DNA of 64,000 nucleotides from Vandiemenella viatica (GCA_031002005.1 JARYHS010009186.1:250323199-250387198); one strand, 5' to 3'. Positions 31,183 to 41,009 are shown, counted from the first letter of the stretch. Numbers and translations: made by a program. Notes: generated from the letters alone by a model not told the origin.

Positions 31183-32544
31183 ACATCTGCGAAATAGATT
31201 TGAATGTGTGCGTTGTGGGCTGGAGTGTTCACTAATGTGTGGACATTGCCGAAGATCTGCATGCGATAAAGTCACCTATAATAGGTCCAGACGATGAGTA
31301 CGATGATGAAGCTGAACATTAAATTTAATTCAAAGATTTTAATAAAAATTTGTATAATTCATAATTTTGCAAAATGTTTCGTCATTTTCAAGGTTTCTTT
31401 CTGTCAATTTATATATAATGCCAAGGGCACAAAATCTCAGCGCACTGTTCAAAGAGATTAGAATGATGCAGACAGAAGAGGAAGGGTAAGCGGAACGGCG
31501 TTTATGCTTAGATCTGCGCGTTGTTTCGAATATTTCGATGATATCTCACCAACCGTTTGTCAAAAAAACATGATGAATACACCATTTCAATGCTGAAACT
31601 GCGTTCTGCAACTTTGATAATAGGCCTTCGAAAGTTTTTAGCAAATCTGACTTTGTTACAAAACAAGTCATATTTCGTACCTGTTTCACTATCAAATGTG
31701 AGATTTTTTACTTCTGTCCAATAATTACGTCCAAAACTACGCCGTCTTTCAATAATTAGCCTTTCCAATTACTTGTAGCGCAATTAAATGATACAAAAGC
31801 TGATATTTTAAGACCTACAAGACGTTTATACTGATTATGACATTTAAGCCCTAATTGAAAACTTTTGCCCTGATAAAACTATGAAGAGGACACCTCAGAG
31901 ATAGGGACTTTTCAAGACATGATTCTTAGGTAGTAAGTAATATCTGTTCCAATTTTCAGGTCTACATTATATTTTTTCAGGTTAATACCCATAATGGCCG
32001 GGGAGCGGCGCGCGGAGCTCTCGGCCCAGCGTTGACTCACGTGTGCTTGTTTCAACGCGTATCTCGGCAACCATATGTCGCAGAGGGATGAACGATATAC
32101 CATTTTAATGCTGAAAGTGTGTACTACAACTTTTATCATAGGTCCCGACCTGGAAACTTTGACAGTTTTTCCGCAATGCAGAGAAATTAAAAAAAAAAGT
32201 TATGTTTCGTACTGCCTACATGATAAAATGTGACTGTACTTTTACTTTTAAATAATAATAGTGCCGATATTGCACTTTTATGCAGTGGTTAGTCTATCCT
32301 AATTACCTAGGGTGCAATAAAACGTTACTGAGTCTGACATTTTAAATTTTACAACGAGTTTATACAGATTTGGCACTCAATCCCTATTTAAGCCCTTTTG
32401 ACCTAAAAAAAACTATGACGCCGACACCCTAGAGGTGGGGACTTATTAGTACGTGTTTATTAGGTACTAAGGAACGTCTGTGCCAAATTTCAGCTCTACA
32501 TTATTTTTTTTGAGGTTACCCCTAAAATCTGTCTAAAATGCCTG

Positions 32545-32638
32545 TACTTACAGGCATGGTACAACACTTGGTGAAAAATTTTGAGACCTACATGCGAGAT
32601 GCAGAGAATGGGAAACTTTCGAACAATTTGAAAGCCAA
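32545..32638. other. Short spacer with small palindrome
   Basis: The sequence ATGCCTGTA, CT, TACAGGCAT (32538-32557) straddles the outer border of the right arm and is a near-perfect short inverted repeat. Confidence 0.6.
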
Positions 32639-32800
32639 TCTATGTATATAAAGATGAATGTATGTATGTTTATTTGTTGGTTTGTTTGTTTGTTCTTCAT
32701 ACAAATCCACAGTTTTCATCCGATCTCCATGAAAAATTGCACATTTATCCTTTGAAACAAGGAGAAAAATACTGTCTACACTTAATTGAAAAATTATCTG
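32639..32800 (+). mobile_element. Helitron 5' end fragment
   Basis: A|TCTATGTATATAAAGATG followed by TGTATGTATGTTT is a typical Helitron 5' start. The next part, CCACAGTTTTCATCCGATC through GAGAAAAATACTGTCTAC, is one unit of the tandem repeat in the Helitron at 6486-7764, so they belong to one family. The right border is not resolved. Confidence 0.6.
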
Positions 32801-32887
32801 TATAAATAATTCATAATTTCGTAACACCACTGATGGGTGATAGACAGACGCGTTGGATATGGAGGTCTCTCTACTGTTTTTTCCGTG

Positions 32888-33130
32888 TAGCGGCATGTAG
32901 ATCAGTGGCAAAAGCACTGGCTTAATAATGTTTGGGTCGTGGTCTCCGGTTCAAATCTCCGTGAAGGCTAAGATTTTTAAAAATTGTTTTACATCGTAAG
33001 AGTCACGCCTGGGCCGTCGGTTATTCGGATTGAATGTTAAACTGTAGATATCACAAAGTCAGGGGTGCAATGCGGGGCAAATCGTAGGTAGTCTTGCAAT
33101 GCTGTAGGTGTACACTTTTTTACGTTATAA
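32888..33130 (+). mobile_element. SINE family C, second copy
   Basis: ATGTAGATCAGTGGCAAAAGC is a worn A box and CCGGTTCAAATCTCCG a good B box. The body contains GAATGTTAAACTG and GGGGTGCAATGC, resembling 22918-23130. Confidence 0.55.
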
Positions 33131-33157
33131 TGATCCCTCAGGGGTTGTTCGCAGTCA

Positions 33158-33185
<28 letters not shown>
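33158..33185 (+). repeat. (GT)n microsatellite
   Basis: About 14 uninterrupted GT units. Confidence 0.95.
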
Positions 33186-33188
<3 letters not shown>

Positions 33189-33201
33189 CCGCAGTAGTAA
33201 T

Positions 33202-33558
33202 ACTATAAATACGGATGTAAGTCTTTGTCTTTTTGTTGCGTTTTGACGACTAAATGGCTATATTGATGGAATTTGACAAGAAAATCTGTATGAAGGGCAC
33301 AGGACATTTTTTCCAGTATGATTAACAGTTGTAGTCACGAAATTTTGAGACCTTATCGAATGGTGACAGAAATATGTTGGAAATTGATTCTCTTCAAGAG
33401 ACAGGTTCGACGGTAGAATGATATAGTGATAGCTTTCCTTTCATATTATGCCGACTCGGTGTTGTTTGGGACCAATCCTTCGTTACCAACAACTTTCTAT
33501 ATTCAATTCTGGCAAAAAAATTTTAATCCACGCGTACGAAGTCGCGGGTATCAACTAG
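33202..33558 (+). mobile_element. Short non-autonomous Helitron
   Basis: The right end reads CGCGTACGAAGTCGCGGG then TATCAACTAG|T: a GC-rich hairpin, about ten bases, then the terminal CTAG before T. This is the classical Helitron 3' end. The left end, CTATAAATACGGATGTAAG, is typical of the 5' region although the exact TC start is not clear. There is no coding content. It abuts a (TA)n run (33559-33585). Confidence 0.75.

Positions 33559-33585
<27 letters not shown>
33559..33585 (+). repeat. (TA)n microsatellite
   Basis: About 13 TA units directly after the Helitron 3' end. Confidence 0.95.
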
Positions 33586-33589
<4 letters not shown>

Positions 33590-33591
<2 letters not shown>

Positions 33592-33950
33592 CCATGTCTC
33601 TCAACTGGTTTGATGCAATCCTCCACCCCTCTTCTCTTGTGCTAAACTTTTCTAACATATCTGTTACAACATGCTTCTTCAGTTATCTGCTCCATATTTT
33701 CTAATCTTTGTGTCCTCTACAGTTCTTACCTTCGACTGTTCCCTCCACTAAGAAAATTAACCAATCAAGCATGTCTCAAAAAATGACTTATCATACTGTC
33801 TCTTCTATCTGTAAGCCTCTTTCACAAACTTCTTTTCTCACCCATCATTTCCAGAACACGTTCATTTCGTACTTTACCTGTCCTCTTAATTTTCAGCATC
33901 CATCTATAGCACCACATTTCAAGATTTCTTTTTCATGAAATAGGGTCTAA
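33590..33950 (-). pseudogene. LINE family Z remnant, minus strand
   Basis: The plus-strand shadow translation contains KPLSQTSFLTHHFQ, also found in the shadow of 23726-23923, proving common origin in opposite orientation. Reverse complement text includes the GGTTTGATG/CAACCAGTTGAGAGAC-like end (33597-33620), the AGTGGAGGGAACAGTCGAAGG segment and the FEMWCYR-like region near 33930. It is a truncated, frameshifted relic. Confidence 0.65.
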
Positions 33951-33959
33951 ATCAATTTG

Positions 33960-34092
33960 TTCCAAAGAAGAGCAGACCGATTTGTGACAGACATATGTAG
34001 CTGGTGGGAAAGCGTTGGTCTGATGTTTAATTAGTTGGGTTGAGGAAGACCTGGAGCACTAGGTGCCGCTCTTGTGAGAAGCTGAATGGGAA
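33960..34092 (+). pseudogene. LINE family W fragment (CR1-like)
   Basis: Text corresponding to VQRRAARFV, a short spacer and LGW (GTTCCAAAGAAGAGC...CCGATTTGTG...AGTTGGGTTGAGG) can be read despite frameshifts. It matches the better copy at 34590-34926. Together with 34397-34470 it flanks the SINE at 34153-34384. Confidence 0.55.
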
Positions 34093-34152
34093 GTTCAGGA
34101 TGATGGTAAACACGTTTTATTATTAACAATATTCATGGCCAGGAATGATCTA

Positions 34153-34384
34153 ATTTTTATTTTTTGCCTATGGCTTTACGCCTCGTCGACGTCGAGATCA
34201 TTAGAGCGGGAAAAGACCGGGATAAGGAACGGGAAGGAATTCGGCCATGTGCTTTTAAAGGACCCATCTTGGCATTCGCTTGTAGTGATTTGGGGAAACA
34301 ATGAAAAACCCAAATCTCGATGTCCGGACTGGGATTCGAACCCGCGTCCTCCAGAATTCGAGGCCAGAGCGTTAACCGCTTGGT
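34153..34384 (-). mobile_element. SINE family A, full length, with TSD
   Basis: Minus-strand family A copy with an intact B box (GGGATTCGAACCC in plus orientation) and an A-rich tail seen as a T-run. The flanks AGGAATGATCTA (34141-34152) and AGGGATGATCTA (34385-34396) form a 12-bp TSD with one mismatch. It inserted into LINE W sequence. Confidence 0.85.
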
Positions 34385-34396
34385 AGGGATGATCTA

Positions 34397-34470
34397 CAAA
34401 ATAAGATACGAGAAGTCAGGGCTGGAATCGATTCTTTTCTTTTCTCATTTTTTCCAGAGAGCGACAGGAG
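34397..34470 (+). pseudogene. LINE family W fragment
   Basis: AATAAGATACGAGAAGTCAGG and the following text encode NKIREVRAGIDSFLFSFFP, the segment that in 34590-34926 reads NKIREIRARTDSFLYSFFP. A SINE A fragment follows directly. Confidence 0.65.
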
Positions 34471-34588
34471 AAATCACTCCAGGCGAATGGCAAAATGTTT
34501 CCTTCAAAAAGACAATGGCCGAATGCCGTCCCGTTCTTTCTCTTCATTTCTCTCCAGCTTCTAATGACCTTGATGCCAACAAATAATG
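34471..34588 (+). mobile_element. SINE family A, body fragment
   Basis: ATCACTCCAGGCGAATGGC, GTTTCCTTCAAAAAGACAAT, GGCCGAATGCCGTCCCG and CTAATGACCTTGATGCC are family A body and tail. There is no head. The open frame crossing from here into the LINE is a chance fusion. Confidence 0.7.
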
Positions 34589-34589
34589 G

Positions 34590-34926
34590 GTTAATGGAGG
34601 CTTTAGAGAAGGTCCAAAGAAGAGCCGCCCGATTCGTGAAAGGTATATATAGTTGGAGGGAAAGCTTAAGTGCGATGTTGAAGGAGTTAGGTTGGGAAGC
34701 CCTGGAACACCGAATGCGTTGCTCTCGACGGAAGCTAATTGAAAAATTCACGACAGACGTATTTCGGAATGACAGCCAGCAAATATTGCTACCAGTAACA
34801 TTCGTATCTCGGATTGACCGTGAAAATAAGATAAGAGAAATCAGGGCCAGAACCGATTCATTTCTGTACTCATTTTTCCCACGAGCAATTAGGGAATGGA
34901 ATAGAAAGGATTTACCGGGCGAGTAA
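34590..34926 (+). CDS. LINE family W C-terminal domain
   Basis: An open piece of about 110 residues reads LMEALEKVQRRAARFVKG, then LSAMLKELGWEALEHRMR, FVSRIDRENKIREIRAR and TDSFLYSFFPRAIREWN. This is the C-terminal region after the RT thumb in CR1-type LINEs and parallels LINE Y and X. RT and endonuclease are absent, so this is a strongly 5'-truncated copy. The typical 3' tail (GGTGCAATGCACCCTCCGCC and a (TAA)n-like end at 35085-35160) follows after an interrupting SINE piece. Confidence 0.75.
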
Positions 34927-34961
34927 ACTTAAAATCCGACAGGAGTAGCTTTCGATAAAGC

Positions 34962-35078
34962 ACTCCAGCCATCCTGATCTGGGTTTTCCATGGTTTTCCC
35001 AGATCACTCCACGCGAATGCGGGGATGGTTCCTCACAATAGCTCATGGGCGCCTCCTGCCATATCCCTTCCATAACCC
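34962..35078 (+). mobile_element. SINE family A fragment inside LINE W 3' UTR
   Basis: CATCCTGATCTGGGTTTTCC, ATCACTCCACGCGAATGC and CCATATCCCTTCC are family A body. It is bracketed by CTTTCGATA (34949-34957) and CTTTTCGATA (35078-35087), a probable TSD. Confidence 0.7.
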
Positions 35079-35394
35079 TTTTCGATAGGTGCAATGCACC
35101 CTCCGCCACACACTTTTAGTGAATTGCGGAGTAATAATAATAATAAAAAAATAATAAATGTTAGGGGATTAGTGTTAGGGGTGTAATAGGTACATAGCAC
35201 ACTACCCCAGTAATTCTTATTTCATAAAAATTCATTTCAAATTCATGAGCTCTGAGCGACACATTTCCACTGGAGACAAAGAAAGAGTAGAAATTATTTT
35301 TAGCAAAGCGTTAATAAATTTATACTCTGTCTGCATAAATTAATTGCTCGTTGTATTGGCACTGGATTTTAATGCAAGTTGTAACTGGCTTGCG

Positions 35395-35820
35395 GATAAT
35401 TACGTCCCCGGGGTGAGTTACGCGTTCGCTATGGCCATTCTCAGCAGCGCGCTAATTAACAGGAGGCCGGTCTGGTCACCTGTCAGCCACACCTAGACCG
35501 CACGTGAAAGCGCGAGTCCGCTAACAGGGGCCCGGCAATGCGGCTACCGTACCGCGAGCGGCGCGCGGCACAAAAGCCAATAATAAATCGTGATTTGCGC
35601 GTGACGGTGGAACGGCCCGAGTGATACAGTGGTTAATTAAAGCGGCGAGATTTAGTGCGGGGTCGGCGGCGCATGATTTAGTGGCGGGCGGCTAATGAAG
35701 GCATCGAGGCGCGCGGCATTATGGGACGGCACTGGACCGCGACTCCTGCGGGGAGGAGCGATCCACTGTGCCCTGCCACGACGCGCCTTTACTCCAGCAG
35801 CCCGCTGCATCGTTTATACG
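35395..35820. promoter_or_regulatory. Isolated CpG-rich block, candidate regulatory DNA
   Basis: About 425 bp rich in CG dinucleotides (GCGGCGAG, GGTCGGCGGCGC, GAGGCGCGCGGC, CGCGAGCGGCGCGCGGC) in an otherwise AT-rich window. It contains an E-box CACGTG near 35501, CACCTG near 35479 and several homeodomain-type cores (GCTAATTAAC, GGTTAATTAAAG, GCTAATGAAGG). No TE text was recognised in it. An unmethylated CpG island, enhancer or distant promoter is possible; no gene lies beside it here. The function is inference only. Confidence 0.4.
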
Positions 35821-36664
35821 TGTCTTAATTGAAGTATGATTATGAACAGCAGGAATTACCTCTCCATATCAAAATATAACCATAAATACTTTTAATAAAA
35901 ATTTCGTTGATTAACCCTCTCTCGCTTTTACATAATCGCTCATTTGCTGCAACAGTGGCACAACTCAAACTCTTCAGTTTTACAGGAGGATCATTTCAAA
36001 TGTTTCTTGTGCAATAAATTTATGCATTCAAAAGAAAATAACTTACCTGCATATTTTATTGAAATATTACAATAACAAATAAGGGAAAATGTATACTATC
36101 AGTTGTAGTATGTACGAAAATGATTCATCCTAAGATTATAACTCAAAACAGTTCATGTTTTGAGTTATGTCACTGTTGCAGGAATGAGCGAATTATCATT
36201 TGTTAATCTACTTCCGGCCACTATAACATAGGCAAACCAAAATTTTTAATTCACGTAAAAAACAACTGAATGAAATTTTTTGAAAAATTATTATTATTAT
36301 TTGCGATTATTCCCCTTTAGCAGAGCGATTGAACTTAAAATCACGATTTAATCTTCAGCTGTTTCTCCTGTTTTCTTCCAAAAATCTCTTCATCCTCTCG
36401 GAGTGCTCTCTCTTCCGTTTATCTATTTCTTTCCAGGTTGTCGTGTTGTTCTTTGCTCCAAATTAGCATTTGTGATCATATTATGACACTCAATGCGGTC
36501 TTCGCGATTTTCTATGTTGATCCGTTGTAGGTCCTTCTGGACCTCTTTCAGCCATGCTGTACCCGTGTGGGGTTGTTAGTACCCCCATCGGGCGCCTCCC
36601 CAGGTTGGGGATAGGGGAAAGCCTCCTAGATATGTGAAACACAGCTGGCCCTATTTACACACGA
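35821..36664. other. Non-coding, nothing recognised
   Basis: No gene. A near-palindromic AACTCAAAACA...TGTTTTGAGTT pair lies at about 36141-36168. 36540-36640 is moderately GC-rich (CCCCATCGGGCGCCTCCCC) and may be part of an unrecognised LINE. Confidence 0.45.
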
Positions 36665-37800
36665 CGTAATGAAAGTTATCGATACAGGTTCACAAGTAGA
36701 TGCAATTTTTTTTAGATTTCCAGAAAGCCTTTGACTCTGTGCCACACAACCGCCTTTTAGCGAAGCTTCGAGCGTACGGTATATCGGATCAGCTTTGTGA
36801 ATGGATAAAGGATTTTCTAACTGGTCGGTCGCAGTATGTTGTCGTTGAAGGAGAAAGTTCTTCTAATCTAGATGTTACATCGGGTGTACCTCAAGGAAGT
36901 GTAATAGGACCACTTCTTTTCTTAATTTTTATAAACGATCTCGGACACAAAGTGAAAAGCCTTTTTAGATTGTTTGCTGATGATGCGGTTATTTATAGGG
37001 AAGTAAGAACTTTGGCCGATTGCTTAGAAATTCAGCGCGATCTGGATGTTATTTTGGCTTGGTGCGCTGAGTGGCAACTTACTCTCAACTGTAAAAAGTG
37101 CAAGACAATGAGCATAACTAACAAAAAGAATCCGATTGTTCAGAAATACGAGTTAAACAATACAGTTATTGATATGGTCGATTCTATTAAATATTTGGGA
37201 GTAACAGTACAAAGGAACATGAAATGGGACATACACATTAATTCTTTAGTAGGTAGAGCAAATTCTAGGCTGCGATTCATAGGTAGAATCTTGAAAAATT
37301 GTAATGAACAAACAAAGGAGATAGCGTACAAATCTCTTGTGCGTCCACATTTGGATTATTGTTGTGCCATTTGGGACCCGTTTCGTAAGGGATTGATCGA
37401 AAGTATAGAGAAAGTACAGAGAAGAGCCGCTCGATTCGTGACCGCTTGCTACAGTCCTTATGAAAGCGTCACAGAACTGATTAGTAGATTAGGTTGGGAG
37501 TCTCTGGTAGATAGACGACACACGTTTCGTTTAAACTTATTGGAAAACATGCGTACTCCAACTTTCACTCATGAGTGTAGTGAAATACTTCTTCCACCAA
37601 CCTATTTGAGTCGGAAGGACAGGAAAGATAAAATTAGAGAAATAAGGTGCCGGACTGATTCTTATATGAATTCTTTTTTCCCTCGTACCATTAGGGATTG
37701 GAATGCACAGCAAAGAGATTAGCTTTGGTGCTGAGCACCCTCTGCCACCCACAATTTTGTGAATTGCAGAGTATATATGTAGATGTAGATGTAGATGTAC
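36665..37800 (+). mobile_element. LINE family Y, second copy
   Basis: Starts GTAATGAAAGTTATCG, the same position at which the copy at 30063-31182 starts, and ends CAGAGTATATATGTAGATG with AGATGT repeats. The two 3' UTRs share GCTGAGCACCCTCTGCCACC / GCTTAGCACCCTCTGCCACC and TGTGAATTGCAGAGTATA-like text. Confidence 0.88.
36669..37722 (+). CDS. LINE Y reverse transcriptase, C-terminal half (copy 2)
   Basis: RT motifs are FLDFQKAFDSVPHNRLL, TSGVPQGSVIGPLLFLIFIN, RLFADDAVIYREV (active site) and IKYLGVTVQRNMKWDIHI. The C-terminal domain has LVRPHLDYCCAIWDP, VQRRAARFVTACYSPY and TDSYMNSFFPRTIRDWN. The true frame begins upstream with MKVIDTGSQVDAI but an extra T in a T8 run at 36706-36713 shifts it; the open frame proper restarts at 36700. 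Otherwise it is undamaged and very close to copy 1. It lacks endonuclease and RT motifs 0-2, so it is a 5'-truncated, dead-on-arrival insertion. Confidence 0.85.
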
Positions 37801-38284
37801 TGGGGAAATAAAATACCCAAGGCGGACCAAAACTTAACAAACAACACAATCCCACTTGTGTCTGTTCGGGAGCCAACGGACAGTGGTCAGCGTCTGTTTC
37901 TCTAGTTGAGGTGGCAGCATTAAAATCTTCTCGACTTTACAATTCGAGTCGTACACCTGTGATCTCAACTGAGATCACCACAAAAACCAAATCTCAACTT
38001 GAACGCATCATGGAAGAGACGATCATAGCATCACTACCCCAGGCACCAGCCAATAGGCTGGATTCACATGATCCTCGTATTCTGGGGGATCAGGAACACC
38101 ATGCGGAAAAGATCGGAGCTTCTCAAAAACTCTTTATTCTCTCAAAACTAAACGGAAAAAACTTTATTGAAAAAATATTATTATTATTATTTTCAATAGC
38201 ATTTAGCTACTTAGGCCATACAGCCAGCTCAATGGGATTATCATGACTCTTCCAGAGATTCAGTTTCTCCAGTACATTGTTCTT
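37801..38284. other. Unrecognised, with 111-codon frame and a short palindrome
   Basis: The plus-strand frame 37911-38246 has no motif I can name. A 9-bp perfect inverted repeat with 2-base spacer (GTGATCTCA, AC, TGAGATCAC) lies at 37959-37978. Confidence 0.4.
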
Positions 38285-39690
38285 ACTAAGTATGGGTATT
38301 GCAAGACGAACACGTCATTATGGCTGGATGTGACATTGTACCTCATCTTGAAATATTATTTAAATTGAGTCTGGATACTTGCTGCTTACCAGAGGAGTGG
38401 AAAAGTGCGATAGTAGTGCCGGTACGTAAAGGAGGGGTGAGAAATAGAGTCGAAAATTACAGGACGATCAATTTTACATCAGTGGTAGGTAAATTAATAG
38501 AAATATTGATATGCAACCACATCAGAAATATATGTGAGGAACGTAAATGGTTTTCAAGTAGGAAACATGGCTTTAGGCAAGGATATTAATGCGAATCTCA
38601 GTTGGTGGAAGATATGCAAGGAATTTAAGATGAAATGGACAAGGGAGGGCAAATTGATAGTGTAGCACTAGATCTTTCATACGTTTTTTACAGTGGGAGT
38701 CATAAAATGGCAGTAAATAAGGTAAAATCTAGTTGAGTGGATCAGAAAGGGATTTACTGGTTAGAAGAATTTTTGAAAGGTAGAAAACAGAAAGTTTGGG
38801 TTGCAAATGCAGTATCAAAAGAAGTGGAAGTAAAAATGGGTGTGCCACAGGGTAGCGTATTGGGACCATTGCTATTCATTATTCTAATGAATAATTGTGT
38901 TGGTTGTTACTATCTGAAATTAGATTGTTTGCAGATGACATAATGCTGTATAAAAGGATCAAAACGGTAGAGCACAGTAAAAAGTTGCAGGGTGATCTGG
39001 ACAGAATATCTAGTTGGATTGGTAACCACGGATGAAGATAAATGCAAAGAAGAGTCAGATTATTAGATACACAAACAAGCACTTGTTGGAGGGAGTGATG
39101 AGAGGATGTAAGAGAGAAGTAAAGTAATTGTATTACAAAACTTTGGTCAGACCATTGTTTGCTCGAATACGGTAGTGTAGTACGGGGCCCACATCATGCG
39201 TATCAAATAGAAGAGTTAGCGAGGGTGCAAAAAAGAGCTGCTAGATTTGTTTCTGGAAATTACCGTAGAATGCAATCAGTAACAGATATGATAAAAGAGC
39301 TGGAATGGGATTCATTGGAAGACAGGAGGAGAGTGAAGAAGGTCATGGGAGTGTACAAGTCGTATTTTGGTGATGAGGCATGGAAAGATATTGGTGTAAG
39401 AATTAAGGGAAAAGATGACCATGACCACAAGCTGGCACTCAAGTTCAGGTACAAGGGTACGGGAAGATACTCTTTTTTGAGTAAGAGTGTCAGGCACTGG
39501 AATAAGTTTCCAAGAGAAATGATGAATAATTTACCAAAAACGTTGAAAGAATTTAATGCTAAAATTTGCAGAGGGCAAATGTATGTGGGTACAGGAAAGG
39601 GGGAAGATGAGTGTGTAAGGAAATTCCCATCGGAGCCTGTGCTCAATCGAAATTTAATTAAATATTATTATAACACACACAACACTTAAA
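38285..39690 (+). pseudogene. LINE family X, best-preserved copy
   Basis: Pieces in order are LDTCCLPEEWKSAIVVPVRK, ENYRTINFTSVVGKLIEIL and WFSSRKHGFRQGY (RT fingers, 38299-38589). A frameshifted motif A follows (VALDLSYVFYSG, where D is retained but the FDKV part is lost), then WLEEFLKGRKQKVWVANAV, MGVPQGSVLGPLLFIILMN and a broken FADD (LFADDIML out of frame near 38928). After an internal deletion, an open 176-residue C-terminal domain (39159-39689) reads VQKRAARFVSGNYRR, MIKELEWDSLEDRRR and SVRHWNKFPREMMNN. The 3' end has AGGAAATTCCCATCGGAGCC. It cannot be active. This copy is the reference used to recognise the other family X debris. Confidence 0.85.
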
Positions 39691-39765
39691 CACACATGTC
39701 CTCGGCCGGATTCGAACCGGCGACGTTCGGCGCGTGGAGCCAGTACACTAACCTTAAGCTACCGA
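39673..39765 (-). mobile_element. SINE family B head fragment
   Basis: The plus strand shows GGCCGGATTCGAACCGGCGAC (a reversed B box) and CACTAACCTTAAGCTACCG (a reversed A box), with CAACACTTAAACACACATG, the start of the family B body. The rest of the body is absent; it sits in the tail of LINE X. Confidence 0.7.
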
Positions 39766-40104
39766 TGCCAGCGAAAAAAATTAATTAATTAAAGGTACTT
39801 GCGGCCATATTTTCAATAGGCAACCTCGCAGAACCATATTCTGCTATTAATAATTATGCATGAAAATTGTATTTAAATTAAAAAACAGATGGATGTAGAA
39901 ATTATGCAACCGGATATTGGACTATAACACTAGTAAGAGCGTAGTCTTTCGCGGCCTATGGTTGCAATGAAATCTTGACTAGTGAACCACCGGATTGTGT
40001 TGAAAAAACCATCATGTTTCGGGGGCTAACGTCACCATTTCACCTGAAGAATGAGAGAGAAATATCGTGTTTATGAAATACAATCTAGTAGTTCACACGT
40101 CAAG
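39766..40104. other. Non-coding, nothing recognised
   Basis: AT-rich spacer between two LINE X pieces. Confidence 0.5.
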
Positions 40105-40335
40105 ATTTCATTTCTAGCGAGGGAAGATTTTCTTTCGTAGGTAAGGGGGTCAGGGATAGGAATAAGTTGTCAAGAGAAATAATTAATAATTCACCAAAAA
40201 CGTTAAAAGAATTTATAGTTGAAATTTGTAGATGGCAAAAGTTGATGGGTGCAGGAAATGGGAAGAATGGGAATATGGCGGAATTGCCACCGGATCGTGA
40301 ATTCCATCGCAATTAAATTAAAATTAAGAACAAAC
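40105..40335 (+). pseudogene. LINE family X 3' end fragment
   Basis: Text encodes a degraded SVRDRNKLSREIINNSPKT-like ending, then EIC-RWQKLMGAGN and the 3' signature GCGGAATTGCCACCGGATCG followed by ATTAAATTAAA. Only the last 230 bases are present. Confidence 0.7.
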
Positions 40336-41009
40336 ACGTTGACGGTGTGTAGTTTCATGCTAAACGTGGCGTATATAGGCCTACCAACGAATATGTGCGA
40401 CCCATGGCCAATGATTCAGACGATAGCAGCAGAAATTGTGGAAACGTTGTAGTCGCCGTAGCGGTGACAGTTTATGAGAAGGTGTGTGGTTGATTTTAAG
40501 ATATAAGAAGGTAAGCTAGACGTTTGAAGTGTTCTTTCCCAAGAGTAGGATATTACTAGCAAAAAATGTCCTGCAAGCCAGCTTAATTTAAGTTTAAGTC
40601 TAACGTTCTTAGAACGCTTTATTTGGCCAATTAATGTACAAACACTCCATATGCACGCGAACAGTGCCTAACCAAAGCGATGTTCTCCCCACTTCGGCCC
40701 CAACCAATGAGAGGACAACAAGTTGGTCAGTTCCAGCCACGAGAAGAGGTGACGGTTACTTTCTGGAGAATTATTAGGTATAGGTTAGCTATTTCCCCAC
40801 GCCCGCTGTATCATTAGGAAAGGTACTCGAAGTCAGGCTTTATTAGGTATTACTTGGACTGTTTTTATACATATTTTTCCAGCGAATTGCCTTCCATGAA
40901 TGTATCCGTTGGCGGGTAGAATTTTCAACAATTTATTCCACTTCATTAAAAACTAACTTAAGTTTTCCTTCGTAATTTGCTTCTGATACTAATTCCTATT
41001 CAGCAACTC
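40336..41009. other. Non-coding, nothing recognised
   Basis: No recognised gene. 40670-40750 carries two CCAAT-like motifs in moderately GC-rich DNA. Confidence 0.45.

Larger units (their letters stand above)
29180..31322 (+). pseudogene. Decayed gene with PIN-like residues and cysteine-rich end, split by LINE
   Basis: Plus-strand pieces in order are FKTAGHHAIQCKGDADASI, ALDYCRGQEVAVISNYTDVL (29320-29430), VVHLVTTKTASKVFNAAEL, ALYCHAFTGCDTASALFGK (about 29540-29600), and FEHPNAQKEDIISGGKTF to YLQIQEWLANSLGPEDWDWK (29675-29985). The LINE follows at 30063-31182. The cysteine-rich ECVRCGLECSLMCGHC and the acidic end finish at a stop at 31320-31322. The order GDAD, S-N-x-T-D-V-L-V, HAFTGCDT, SLPP, LQIQEWL, W-W and a CXC-like tail is one I recall from a large uncharacterised, transposon-like protein family of arthropods and cnidarians with a PIN-like nuclease fold (recall, not a search). 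In-frame stops and frameshifts are frequent. An internal duplication repeats HSLRIY in both arms. Confidence 0.65.
29726..32544 (-). repeat. Right arm of inverted repeat, interrupted by a LINE
   Basis: Mirror image of 27435-29127. The LINE at 30063-31182 is absent from the left arm, so it arrived after the inverted duplication. Outer ends read AGGCATTTTAGG (left) and, reversed, CAGGCATTTTAGACAG (right), after which similarity stops. No target-site duplication is visible at the outer borders, so it is unclear whether this is a long-TIR transposon or a segmental inverted duplication. Confidence 0.95.

Noticed and set aside
27435..32544. Assembly artefact as an explanation of the inverted repeat
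   Set aside because: The arms carry several independent base differences and an arm-specific LINE insertion, so they are two real sequences, although long reads should confirm the order.
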